Origin: JAAAPF01 sp964481035
GTDB lineage: Bacteria; Pseudomonadota; Alphaproteobacteria; Geminicoccales; Geminicoccaceae
Length of the DNA stretch: 15,296 nucleotides
Direction: 5' to 3'
Assembly: GCA_964481035.1 (NCBI GenBank)
Contig: CAYZSE010000084.1
Location: 1 to 15,296, forward strand
This document shows positions 1-15,244 of this stretch, piece after piece (positions within the stretch are counted from its first letter, which is position 1; every line of letters begins with the position of its first letter). The notes beneath the pieces are model-generated. The model was not told where the DNA came from. It searched no databases and saw nothing but the letters and a program-made list of their open reading frames with translations. The position numbers were made by a program, and so were the translations under genes.

Positions 1-54
1 GATCGTCCCGATGTTCGCGTGCGGCTTCGTCCGCGCAAACTTTTCCTTGGCCAT
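1..54 (-). CDS. tuf: Elongation factor Tu, N-terminal 18 codons (partial, runs off the left edge)
   Basis: The 18 codons read MAKEKFARTKPHANIGTI, the conserved start of bacterial EF-Tu just before its P-loop. EF-Tu is the GTPase that brings aminoacyl-tRNA to the ribosome. A GGAG Shine-Dalgarno lies 9 nt before the ATG, and the gene follows fusA by 25 nt, so it is very probably the last gene of the rpsL-rpsG-fusA-tuf operon. The rest of the gene lies outside the window. A second tuf copy ends at the other side of the window, which is a common two-copy arrangement in proteobacteria. Confidence 0.95.
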   Translation of the reverse strand, partial: MAKEKFARTKPHANIGTI

Positions 55-79
55 CTATCAGATCTCCAACCGCCGCCGC

Positions 80-2155
<2,076 letters not shown>

Positions 2156-2176
2156 GATTCGATCCGGTCCTGAGGG

Positions 2177-2647
2177 TTACCAGCGGTAATGCGAGAAGGC
2201 GCGGTTGGCCTCGGCCATGCGCAGGGTGTCCTCGCGCTTCTTGAACGCCGCACCGCGGCTGTTGGCGGCGTCCATGAGCTCGCCGGCGAGACGGTCGGTC
2301 ATCGTCTTCTCGGAGCGCTTGATCGCCGCCTGGATCATCCACCGGATGGCCAGGGCCTGGCGCCGTTCGGGCCGCACCTCGACCGGCACCTGATAGGTGG
2401 CGCCGCCAACCCGGCGCGAGCGTACCTCCAGGGTCGGCTTAACGTTTTCCAACGCCTCGTGGAACATCTGCAACGGCTCACTTTTCGCCCGCGCCTGCAT
2501 CTTGTCGAAGGCACCATAGACGATCCGCTCGGCCACCGACTTCTTGCCATCCTCCATCAAGTTGTTGATGAACTTGGCGAGCACGACGTCGTGGAACTTC
2601 GGGTCCGGCAGAACCTCGCGCTTCTCAGCGGCGTGACGACGGGACAT
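2177..2647 (-). CDS. rpsG: 30S ribosomal protein S7 (uS7)
   Basis: S7 is the primary assembly protein of the 30S head; it binds the 3' domain of 16S rRNA and contacts E-site tRNA. The 156-residue product is the usual bacterial length, starts MSRRHAAEKREVLPDPKF and ends in the conserved MAEANRAFSHYRW. Basic segments such as the one around RRVGGATYQVPVEVRPERR fit the rRNA-binding face. AGAGGA lies 9 nt upstream of the ATG. The gap to rpsL is only 15 nt. In E. coli a longer rpsL-rpsG spacer holds the S7 autoregulatory site; there is no room for the same element here, so any S7 feedback must act elsewhere or be absent. Confidence 0.98.
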   Translation of the reverse strand: MSRRHAAEKREVLPDPKFHDVVLAKFINNLMEDGKKSVAERIVYGAFDKMQARAKSEPLQMFHEALENVKPTLEVRSRRVGGATYQVPVEVRPERRQALAIRWMIQAAIKRSEKTMTDRLAGELMDAANSRGAAFKKREDTLRMAEANRAFSHYRW

Positions 2648-2662
2648 GACGCGACTTCCTCT

Positions 2663-3034
2663 CTATTTCGGCCGCTTGACGCCGTACTTTGATCGGCGCT
2701 GCTTGCGGTCGGCGACGCCCTTGGTGTCGAGGGTGCCGCGAACGATGTGGTAGCGCACGCCGGGCAAGTCCTTGACGCGACCGCCGCGGATCATGACCAC
2801 CGAATGCTCCTGGAGATTGTGGCCTTCACCAGGGATGTAGCTCGTCACCTCATAGCCGTTGGTCAGGCGCACGCGCGCCACCTTGCGCAGCGCCGAGTTC
2901 GGCTTTTTCGGCGTGGTCGTGTAGACGCGCGTGCAGACGCCGCGCTTCTGCGGGCACGCCTCCATGGCAGGCACCTTGTTGCGCGAGAGCTGCTTTTCCC
3001 GCGGCTTACGCACCAGTTGATTGATCGTCGGCAT
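2663..3034 (-). CDS. rpsL: 30S ribosomal protein S12 (uS12)
   Basis: S12 sits at the 30S decoding centre and affects reading accuracy. The 123-residue product starts MPTINQLVRKPREKQ and ends RRSKYGVKRPK, as expected. The streptomycin-target lysines are both wild type: K43 within TTTPKKPNSA and K88 within GGRVKDLPG, so the sequence predicts a streptomycin-sensitive ribosome. The family's modifiable Asp is present as D89. A GAGG lies 5 nt before the ATG, and a longer purine run with GGGG lies just upstream. This is the first gene of the str block. It is separated from rpoC by 278 nt that hold a terminator and a candidate promoter, so it probably begins a separate transcript. Confidence 0.98.
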   Translation of the reverse strand: MPTINQLVRKPREKQLSRNKVPAMEACPQKRGVCTRVYTTTPKKPNSALRKVARVRLTNGYEVTSYIPGEGHNLQEHSVVMIRGGRVKDLPGVRYHIVRGTLDTKGVADRKQRRSKYGVKRPK

Positions 3035-3059
3035 GCGCGCCTCGAACCCCTCTTCACTT

Positions 3060-3169
3060 TGCCGGAAACGGCACGCGAGCGCCCCGGCCCGCGCAAGGGC
3101 TGAGCGCCTGTACTGACAACGTTCAAGTCCACTTTGGCCCTGGCGACGCGTCTGGCTCGCCCGGAGCCA
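3060..3169 (-). promoter_or_regulatory. rpsL leader with two short hairpins
   Basis: This is gene-free sequence between the candidate promoter and rpsL. Read on the minus strand, it holds a 6-bp stem TGGCTC/GAGCCA with loop CGGGC at 3153-3169. A 5-bp stem TGCCG/CGGCA with loop TTTC lies at 3060-3073, 25 nt before the rpsL start. Neither is followed by a T run, so they are not terminators. A role in mRNA stability or translation control is only inferred. I know of no named RNA family that matches. Confidence 0.3.
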
Positions 3170-3198
3170 CCACCACCGCCCGAAGAAAGCGTCCGCGG

Positions 3199-3227
3199 TA
3201 GTTACGCGGGCCGTCCCTCGGCGTCAA
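3199..3227 (-). promoter_or_regulatory. Candidate sigma-70 type promoter for rpsL-rpsG-fusA-tuf
   Basis: On the minus strand a -35 element TTGACG (3222-3227; preceded by C, giving the CTTGAC favoured by alphaproteobacterial housekeeping promoters) is followed after exactly 17 nt by TAACTA (3199-3204). The -35 matches consensus at 5 of 6 positions; the -10 is weak. The site lies about 30 nt after the rpoC terminator, where a promoter would be needed to restart transcription. The predicted start is near 3192, giving a leader of about 160 nt. Position supports it more than the -10 does. Confidence 0.42.
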
Positions 3228-3257
3228 GCCGTTCCGCCGAGAAAGCGCCGCTGTCGG

Positions 3258-3287
3258 AAAAACGGGGCCGCAGCACGCCGCGGCCCC
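3258..3287 (-). terminator. Intrinsic terminator after rpoC
   Basis: Read on the minus strand, a perfect 8-bp GC stem GGGGCCGC/GCGGCCCC (3280-3287 and 3264-3271) encloses an 8-nt loop. It is followed at once by GTTTTT (3258-3263). It begins 25 nt after the rpoC stop codon. This is a textbook Rho-independent terminator and should end most transcripts of the rpoBC operon before rpsL. Confidence 0.85.
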
Positions 3288-3312
3288 TGCGCATCCGATG
3301 TCGAACGAACGC

Positions 3313-7491
<4,179 letters not shown>

Positions 7492-7516
7492 GCCCTCGGG
7501 CCTCCTGGTTCGCGCG

Positions 7517-11680
<4,164 letters not shown>

Positions 11681-11718
11681 GAGCGACTGGTCCCCCGTCT
11701 CGAGAAGAAGCATGGATG

Positions 11719-11747
11719 GGCGCGCGCACGTAGCCGCTCCGCGCGCC
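11719..11747 (-). other. Hairpin 3 of the rplL-rpoB spacer
   Basis: On the minus strand GGCGCGCG (11740-11747) pairs perfectly with CGCGCGCC (11719-11726) around a 13-nt loop. It lies about 40 nt before the rpoB start and has no T run after it, so it is not an intrinsic terminator. It may influence RNA processing or loading on rpoB mRNA; this is inferred. Confidence 0.5.
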
Positions 11748-11774
11748 GTCAGCGGCGTCGACCAACGCCGAGCG

Positions 11775-11810
11775 GGCCGGCACGCACCACGACGAGGTGG
11801 GCGCCCGGCC
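11775..11810 (-). other. Hairpin 2 of the rplL-rpoB spacer
   Basis: A 36-nt imperfect inverted repeat. The outer arms GGCC pair with GGCC, the inner arms CACC with GGTG, and about 5 more pairs lie between them. One bulged G, one C-C mismatch and a G-T pair interrupt it around a 7-nt loop. No T run follows. It is long enough to be a processing site for a double-strand RNase, which is known for the equivalent E. coli spacer, but this is inferred here. Confidence 0.5.
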
Positions 11811-11826
11811 TGCGCGACGACCGCTT

Positions 11827-11852
11827 GCGCCCCGACGCGAGCGTCGGCGCGC
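11827..11852 (-). other. Hairpin 1 of the rplL-rpoB spacer, possible attenuator or processing site
   Basis: Minus-strand CCGACG pairs with CGTCGG around loop CTCG. After a single G-G mismatch, the outer GCGC pairs with GCGC. It starts about 26 nt after the rplL stop. No T run follows, unlike the terminator after rpoC. In E. coli this spacer contains a partial terminator and an RNase III site that set the ratio of stalk protein to polymerase mRNA; the position suggests a similar role. Confidence 0.5.
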
Positions 11853-11878
11853 TTTCGTCAATCCGCGACTCCGTGGGA

Positions 11879-12274
11879 TTACTTGACCTCCACGGTCGCC
11901 CCGGCACCTTCGAGCTGGGCCTTGAGCTTGTCGGCCTCTTCCTTGTTGACGCCCTCCTTGACGGACTTCGGCGCACCCTCGACGAGATCCTTGGCCTCTT
12001 TCAGGCCGAGACCGGTGATGGCGCGGACCTCCTTGATGACGTTGATCTTCTTCTCGCCGGCGGCGGCGAGAACGACGTCGAACTCGGTCTGCTCCTCGAC
12101 GGGCGCCGCCTCGGCCGCCGCACCGCCCCCAGCCCCGGGCATCATCGGCATCGCCATCGGCGCCGCCGCGGCCGCCGTGACACCCCACTTGTCCTCGAGC
12201 ATCTTCGCGAGCTCCGCGACCTCGAGCACCGTCAGGTTGGAGAGGTCCTCGACGATCTGCTCCAAATTGGCCAT
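11879..12274 (-). CDS. rplL: 50S ribosomal protein L7/L12 (bL12)
   Basis: bL12 forms the multicopy dimers of the ribosomal stalk that recruit EF-Tu, EF-G and other factors and stimulate their GTPase activity. The 131-residue product has three parts. The N-terminal dimerisation and L10-binding helices (about 1-33) start MANLEQIVEDLSNLTVLEV. A flexible hinge (about 34-62) is rich in Ala, Gly, Pro and Met. The C-terminal factor-binding domain includes EFDVVLAAAGEKKINVIK and the conserved GLGLKEAKDLVEGAPK. It is a few residues longer than the roughly 120-125 typical of the family, mainly in the hinge. AGGAG lies 10 nt before the ATG. It follows rplJ by 72 nt, and the 198-nt structured spacer before rpoB lies downstream. 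Confidence 0.98.
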   Translation of the reverse strand: MANLEQIVEDLSNLTVLEVAELAKMLEDKWGVTAAAAAPMAMPMMPGAGGGAAAEAAPVEEQTEFDVVLAAAGEKKINVIKEVRAITGLGLKEAKDLVEGAPKSVKEGVNKEEADKLKAQLEGAGATVEVK

Positions 12275-12346
12275 AGAAACCGTACTCCTGTGTTACCCCG
12301 CGGCACCCGGCCCCATGGACCGCCACCGCATCCTCGATTGAAACGA

Positions 12347-12886
12347 CTAGTGTTGCGACTTCGCTTGCAGGACACCGACGAGCTTCTGGTTCGGTGCGGC
12401 CAGGACCCGGACCAACTTGGTCTGTGGTGCCTCGAGGATCCCCAAGAGCTTGGCGGCCGGCGCCGTCAGCACGCCCAAGAGCTTGGCGCGAAGCTCGTCG
12501 ATCGACGGCATGTCGGCGAGCGCCTTGACCGCGTCGGCGTCGAGCAGCGTGCCGCCGAGGCCGGCACCGATGACCTGTAGCTTCTCGTTCTTCCTGGCGA
12601 ACTCGGTCAGCACCTTGGGTGCCACGGTCGGATCGGCCGAGTAGCCGATCGCGGTGGGCCCGGTGAACAAAGCCTTGGTCGGCTCGAAAGCCGTGCCGTC
12701 GAGTGCAATCTTGACGAGGCGGTTCTTCGCCACCGTGAAGCCGGCGCCCGCGGCGCGCATCTGTCGGCGCAAGCCGGTGACCTCTGCGACATCGAGCCCT
12801 TTGTAGTGCGTGACCACGATGACGCCGCAAGCCGCGAAGACGCCCTGCAGCGAGGTCACGACCTCCTTCTTTTCAGCCCTCAGCAA
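12347..12886 (-). CDS. rplJ: 50S ribosomal protein L10 (uL10), stalk base, TTG start
   Basis: L10 anchors the L12 dimers to 23S rRNA beside L11 and, in E. coli, represses its own mRNA. I place the start at TTG 12886, giving (M)LRAEKKEVVTSL. This aligns with the usual MxRAEK start, and GGAGG lies 5 nt upstream. The GTG one codon earlier is only 2 nt from that site, and the ATG 12 codons earlier gives a non-conserved extension. The product is 179 residues, against about 165-175 usually. The N-terminal rRNA-binding domain includes VVTHYKGL and the conserved FTGPTAIGYS. The C-terminal helix has four 11-residue units with KLLGVL, KLLGIL, KLVRVL and KLVGVL, the K residues at 135, 146, 157 and 168. 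That is one unit more than the three in T. maritima and two more than in E. coli. Confidence 0.93.
   Translation of the reverse strand: MLRAEKKEVVTSLQGVFAACGVIVVTHYKGLDVAEVTGLRRQMRAAGAGFTVAKNRLVKIALDGTAFEPTKALFTGPTAIGYSADPTVAPKVLTEFARKNEKLQVIGAGLGGTLLDADAVKALADMPSIDELRAKLLGVLTAPAAKLLGILEAPQTKLVRVLAAPNQKLVGVLQAKSQH
12368..12499 (-). repeat. Four in-frame 33-bp units in the 3' end of rplJ
   Basis: Residues 130-173 of L10 divide into four 11-residue units: DELRAKLLGVL, TAPAAKLLGIL, EAPQTKLVRVL and AAPNQKLVGVL. At the DNA level units 1 and 2 share the identical 15-mer CGCCAAGCTCTTGGG (minus strand; 12474-12488 and 12441-12455), exactly 33 nt apart. Units 3 and 4 share shorter runs. This fits internal duplication of one L12-dimer-binding segment. 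Confidence 0.75.
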
Positions 12887-12891
12887 CACGG

Positions 12892-12914
12892 CCTCCGCCG
12901 CCGCACCAGCGGCG
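12892..12914 (-). promoter_or_regulatory. rplJ ribosome binding site with adjacent hairpin
   Basis: Read on the minus strand, a perfect 6-bp stem CGCCGC/GCGGCG with loop TGGT (12899-12914) ends 2 nt before GGAGG (12892-12896), which is 5 nt from the TTG start at 12886. The spacing decides the start. A second GCGGCG upstream, near 12935-12940, could pair with the same CGCCGC, allowing an alternative fold. The position suits translational control by L10, but I do not recognise a specific L10-leader motif. Confidence 0.5.
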
Positions 12915-12978
12915 CACCACACCTGCGTGATTCCTCGCCGCGCAGCTCAGCAAGCCGGCGGCACGCAACGAATGGACC

Positions 12979-12997
12979 ACGGTGCCAATGGCATCGT
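12979..12997 (-). other. Hairpin in the rplJ leader
   Basis: Minus-strand ACGATGCC and GGCACCGT form an 8-position stem with one A-C mismatch around loop ATT. It lies about 93 nt before the rplJ start in the region where L10 binds its own mRNA in other bacteria. There is no T run, so it is not a terminator. Confidence 0.35.
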
Positions 12998-13022
12998 AGC
13001 CCCTCACGCGTCGAGAGACGGG

Positions 13023-13050
13023 AGAATAGTGATCCATTGGTCCCGTGCAA
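13023..13050 (-). promoter_or_regulatory. Candidate promoter for rplJ-rplL-rpoB-rpoC
   Basis: Minus-strand TTGCAC (13045-13050), a 16-nt spacer and TATTCT (13023-13028) begin 13 nt after the rplA stop codon. The -10 matches consensus at 4 of 6 positions and the -35 at 3 of 6. A separate promoter ahead of rplJ is known in E. coli, and the 177-nt gap here leaves room for one. Moderate to weak support. Confidence 0.35.
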
Positions 13051-13063
13051 GCCTTTTTCCGTG

Positions 13064-13762
13064 TCACGCCGTCACCGACGCGACGTCGACCCGAATGCCC
13101 GGGCCCATCGTCGCGCTGATGTGGGCACCCTCGAGATAAGTCCCTTTGGCTCCCGAGGGCTTGGCGCGATTGACCGCCTCGACGAAGGCTTTCACGTTCG
13201 CCGCGATCTGGTCCGCCGCGAAGCTCATCTTGCCGACACCAGCGTGCACGATGCCCGCCTTCTCGACGCGAAACTGCACTTGACCCGCCTTGGCGGCCTT
13301 GACCGCCTCGACGACGTTCGGCGTCACGGTGCCGAGCTTCGGGTTCGGCATGAGACCGCGCGGCCCCAGGATCCGTCCGAGCCGTCCGACCACCGGCATC
13401 AGGTCCGGCGTGGCGATGCAGCGGTCGAACTCGATCGTGCCGCCTTGAATGGTCTCGGCCAGGTCCTCCGCACCGACGACGTCGGCGCCGGCCTCCTGCG
13501 CCTGCTCGGCCTTTTCGCCGCGCGCGAAGACCGCGACCCGCATGGTCTTGCCCGTGCCGTGCGGCAGGTCGACGGTGCCGCGCACCATCTGATCGGCGTG
13601 GCGCGGGTCGACGCCCAGGTTCAACGACACCTCGACGGTCTGATCGAAGTTGGCGACGGCCACGTCCTTGAGGAGCGCCACCGCTTCGGCGATCTCGTAC
13701 GCCTTGGTCCGATCGACCTTGGCGAGAGCGGCTTCGAGCCGCTTACCCTTGCTTGCGGCCAT
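13064..13762 (-). CDS. rplA: 50S ribosomal protein L1 (uL1)
   Basis: L1 forms the mobile L1 stalk of the 50S subunit, which guides deacylated tRNA out of the E site; in E. coli it also represses the rplK-rplA mRNA. The 232-residue product is the usual length. It starts MAASKGKRLEAALAKVDR and contains the conserved GRLGRILGPRGLMPNPKLGTV in its second domain. It ends in the expected YLEGAHISATMGPGIRVD segment. I use the ATG at 13762; an in-frame ATG 21 codons upstream lies within rplK and gives a non-conserved leader. A GGAG lies in the last codons of rplK. The gap to rplK is 4 nt, so translation of the two is probably coupled. Confidence 0.97.
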   Translation of the reverse strand: MAASKGKRLEAALAKVDRTKAYEIAEAVALLKDVAVANFDQTVEVSLNLGVDPRHADQMVRGTVDLPHGTGKTMRVAVFARGEKAEQAQEAGADVVGAEDLAETIQGGTIEFDRCIATPDLMPVVGRLGRILGPRGLMPNPKLGTVTPNVVEAVKAAKAGQVQFRVEKAGIVHAGVGKMSFAADQIAANVKAFVEAVNRAKPSGAKGTYLEGAHISATMGPGIRVDVASVTA

Positions 13763-13766
13763 GTCC

Positions 13767-14195
13767 CTACTCCACCACCTCGAAGCCCATGGAGCGGGCG
13801 CTGCCGACGACCATGGCGACCGCACCCTCGACGTCGTTGGCGTTGAGATCGGGCATCTTCGCCTCGGCGATCTCGCGCGCCTGCGCCGCGGTGATCGAGC
13901 CGGCGGCGGCCCGCCCCGGCGTCTGGCTGCCCTTCTGGGCGCCGGCCGCCTTCTTGATGAAGTAGGTCATCGGCGGCGTCTTGGTGATGAAGGTGAACGT
14001 GCGGTCGGCATAGGCGGTGATGACGGTCGGGATCGGCATCCCCGGCTCCTTGTCCTGCGTCGCGGCGTTGAACGCCTTGCAGAACTCCATGATGTTGAGA
14101 CCGCGTTGACCCAGCGCCGGCCCGATCGGCGGCGACGGGTTGGCCTTACCGGCCGGCACCTGCAACTTGATGTAACCTGTGATCTTCTTCGCCAT
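13767..14195 (-). CDS. rplK: 50S ribosomal protein L11 (uL11)
   Basis: L11 binds the GTPase-associated region of 23S rRNA at the stalk base; it is needed for thiostrepton action and, in most bacteria, for RelA-dependent stringent signalling. The 142-residue product is the usual length and starts MAKKITGYIKLQVPAGKAN. It carries the conserved proline-rich N-terminal segment PSPPIGPALGQRGLNIMEF, and its C-terminal RNA-binding domain includes the TPPMTYFIKKAAG and GSARSMGFEV segments. A strong GGAGG lies 10 nt before the ATG. The 81-nt gap to nusG is GC rich with short inverted repeats, including CTCGGCCGAG at 14239-14248. An L1 target would be expected there, but I cannot identify one with confidence. 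Confidence 0.98.
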   Translation of the reverse strand: MAKKITGYIKLQVPAGKANPSPPIGPALGQRGLNIMEFCKAFNAATQDKEPGMPIPTVITAYADRTFTFITKTPPMTYFIKKAAGAQKGSQTPGRAAAGSITAAQAREIAEAKMPDLNANDVEGAVAMVVGSARSMGFEVVE

Positions 14196-14276
14196 CGGCG
14201 AACAGCCTCCGATGTGGCGGTGCCGACGCCACGCGGCCCTCGGCCGAGCGGCTCCCGCCGGGTGAGCGGTCGATCG

Positions 14277-14810
14277 CTACTGCTTCTCGACCTGGGAGTA
14301 CTCGAGCTCGACCGGAGTCGCCCGGCCGAAGATCGAAACCGATACCTTGAGCCGGCCCTTGGCCTCGTCGACCTCCTCGACGACACCGGCGAACGAGCTG
14401 AACGGCCCGTCCGTGACCGTGACCTGCTCCCCTGTGAGGAAGGTGATCGACGGTCGTGGCGTTTCCACGCCCTCCTGCACCTGATGCAGGATCCGCTGCG
14501 CCTCGGCCTCGGAGATCGGCACGGGCTTGCCGCCCGAGCCGAGAAAGTCCGCCACCTTGGCCGTCTGCTTGACCAGGTGAAACGTCTCGTCGTTGAGATG
14601 CATCTTCACCAGCACGTAGCCCGGAAAGAACTTCTGCTCCGCCGATACCTTCTTGCCGCGCCGGACCTCGACGACCTCCTGCGTCGGCACGAGAACCTCC
14701 TCAAAGAGCCCCTGCAGACCCTTGCGCTCGGCCTGCTCCCTGATCGACTGCGCCACCTTCTTCTCGAAGCCGGAATAGGCGTGCACGATGTACCACTTGG
14801 CGTCGGTCAT
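14277..14810 (-). CDS. nusG: Transcription elongation/termination factor NusG
   Basis: NusG binds RNA polymerase through its N-terminal domain and Rho or S10 through its KOW domain, linking transcription to termination and translation. The 177-residue product starts MTDAKWYIVHAYSGFEKKVA. It has the conserved FFPGYVLVKM segment (about 61-70) and a C-terminal KOW domain from about residue 125, with TDGPFSSFAGVVEEVD and SIFGRATPVELEYSQVEK. The ATG at 14810 overlaps the secE stop by one base (ATGA arrangement), so the two are probably translationally coupled. An upstream in-frame ATG at 14945 would lie inside secE and give a non-conserved 45-residue extension, so I reject it. Confidence 0.98.
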   Translation of the reverse strand: MTDAKWYIVHAYSGFEKKVAQSIREQAERKGLQGLFEEVLVPTQEVVEVRRGKKVSAEQKFFPGYVLVKMHLNDETFHLVKQTAKVADFLGSGGKPVPISEAEAQRILHQVQEGVETPRPSITFLTGEQVTVTDGPFSSFAGVVEEVDEAKGRLKVSVSIFGRATPVELEYSQVEKQ

Positions 14811-15007
14811 CAGCCGCCGATCCCCAGGACGAGCCGCACCAGCCAGGCCAGCAGCTGATCGACGAGGAAGAAGAACAGGGCGGCCAGCGCCGCCATCGCG
14901 AAGACGCTGATCGTCGTGACCGTCAGCTCGCGCCGGGACGGCCACGTGACCTTCGCCAGTTCTTGGCGCACCTCGCGCACGAACTGAGCGGGTGAGGTCT
15001 TCGCCAT
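14810..15007 (-). CDS. secE: Preprotein translocase subunit SecE
   Basis: SecE is the essential clamp subunit of the SecYEG channel in the inner membrane. The 65-residue product is the short single-span form common outside enterobacteria. An amphipathic N-terminal part, containing FVREVRQELAKVTWPSRRE with the family's conserved KVTWPS signature, is followed by one hydrophobic segment from about residue 30 to 62. I chose the ATG at 15007, with GGAG 9 nt upstream, giving MAKTSPAQFVREV. The in-frame ATG at 15031 has a poorer site and adds eight non-conserved residues. secE comes directly before nusG, overlapping by one base, and after tRNA-Trp by 79 nt. That 79-nt spacer shows no clear promoter or terminator. 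Confidence 0.96.
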   Translation of the reverse strand: MAKTSPAQFVREVRQELAKVTWPSRRELTVTTISVFAMAALAALFFFLVDQLLAWLVRLVLGIGG

Positions 15008-15086
15008 CGCATCAGGCTCCGTGAACACCATCGAAACTCGCTCGGCGTCGCGCTCTCGCCGTCGCTTGGTCGGCGCCGCCGCGTCG

Positions 15087-15162
15087 TGGCAGGAGCAGAG
15101 GGACTCGAACCCCCAACCCCCGGTTTTGGAGACCGGTGCTCTACCGATTGAGCTATGCTCCT
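15087..15162 (-). tRNA. tRNA-Trp(CCA)
   Basis: The 76-nt sequence folds as a complete cloverleaf with encoded CCA. The acceptor stem is AGGAGCA/TGCTCCT, the D stem GCTC/GAGC, and the anticodon stem CCGGT/ACCGG with loop CTCCAAA. The T arm is GGGGG-TTCGAGT-CCCTC, with one G-T pair. The anticodon CCA is at 15127-15129. The A1-U72 pair and G73 match bacterial tRNA-Trp identity. The gene lies between tuf and secE, the usual place for it in Alphaproteobacteria, and is probably cut from a longer transcript. Confidence 0.98.
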
Positions 15163-15211
15163 AGGCGACGCCTGCCTACGGCGGCCCGCACCACTACGCC
15201 GAACCGCCCGG

Positions 15212-15227
15212 CGCGGCAAGGGCCGCG
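15212..15227 (-). other. Hairpin between tuf and tRNA-Trp
   Basis: Minus-strand CGCGGC and GCCGCG form a perfect 6-bp stem with loop CCTT, 17 nt after the tuf stop codon. No T run follows, so it is a poor intrinsic terminator. It could protect the tuf mRNA 3' end after tRNA processing, which is inferred. The rest of the 82-nt spacer shows no convincing promoter. Confidence 0.35.
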
Positions 15228-15244
15228 GAGGCGACCGGCGAGCC

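Noticed and set aside
3101..3126. TTGAAC on the minus strand as a -35 for rpsL
   Set aside because: No acceptable -10 lies 15-19 nt downstream; the TTGACG-N17-TAACTA pair further upstream is better.
11827..11852. rplL-rpoB hairpin as an intrinsic terminator
   Set aside because: The stem is strong, but there is no T run after it, so I call it only a possible attenuator or processing site.
12887..12922. ATG start 12 codons upstream of the chosen rplJ start
   Set aside because: The extension is not conserved in L10, and the GGAGG lies downstream of that ATG, positioned for the TTG.
14196..14276. L1-binding site in the rplK leader
   Set aside because: Expected from E. coli biology, but the GC-rich inverted repeats here do not let me pick out a convincing L1 motif.
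14811..14945. Upstream in-frame extension of nusG
   Set aside because: It lies inside secE in another frame and has no NusG similarity; the ATG at 14810 gives the conserved start.
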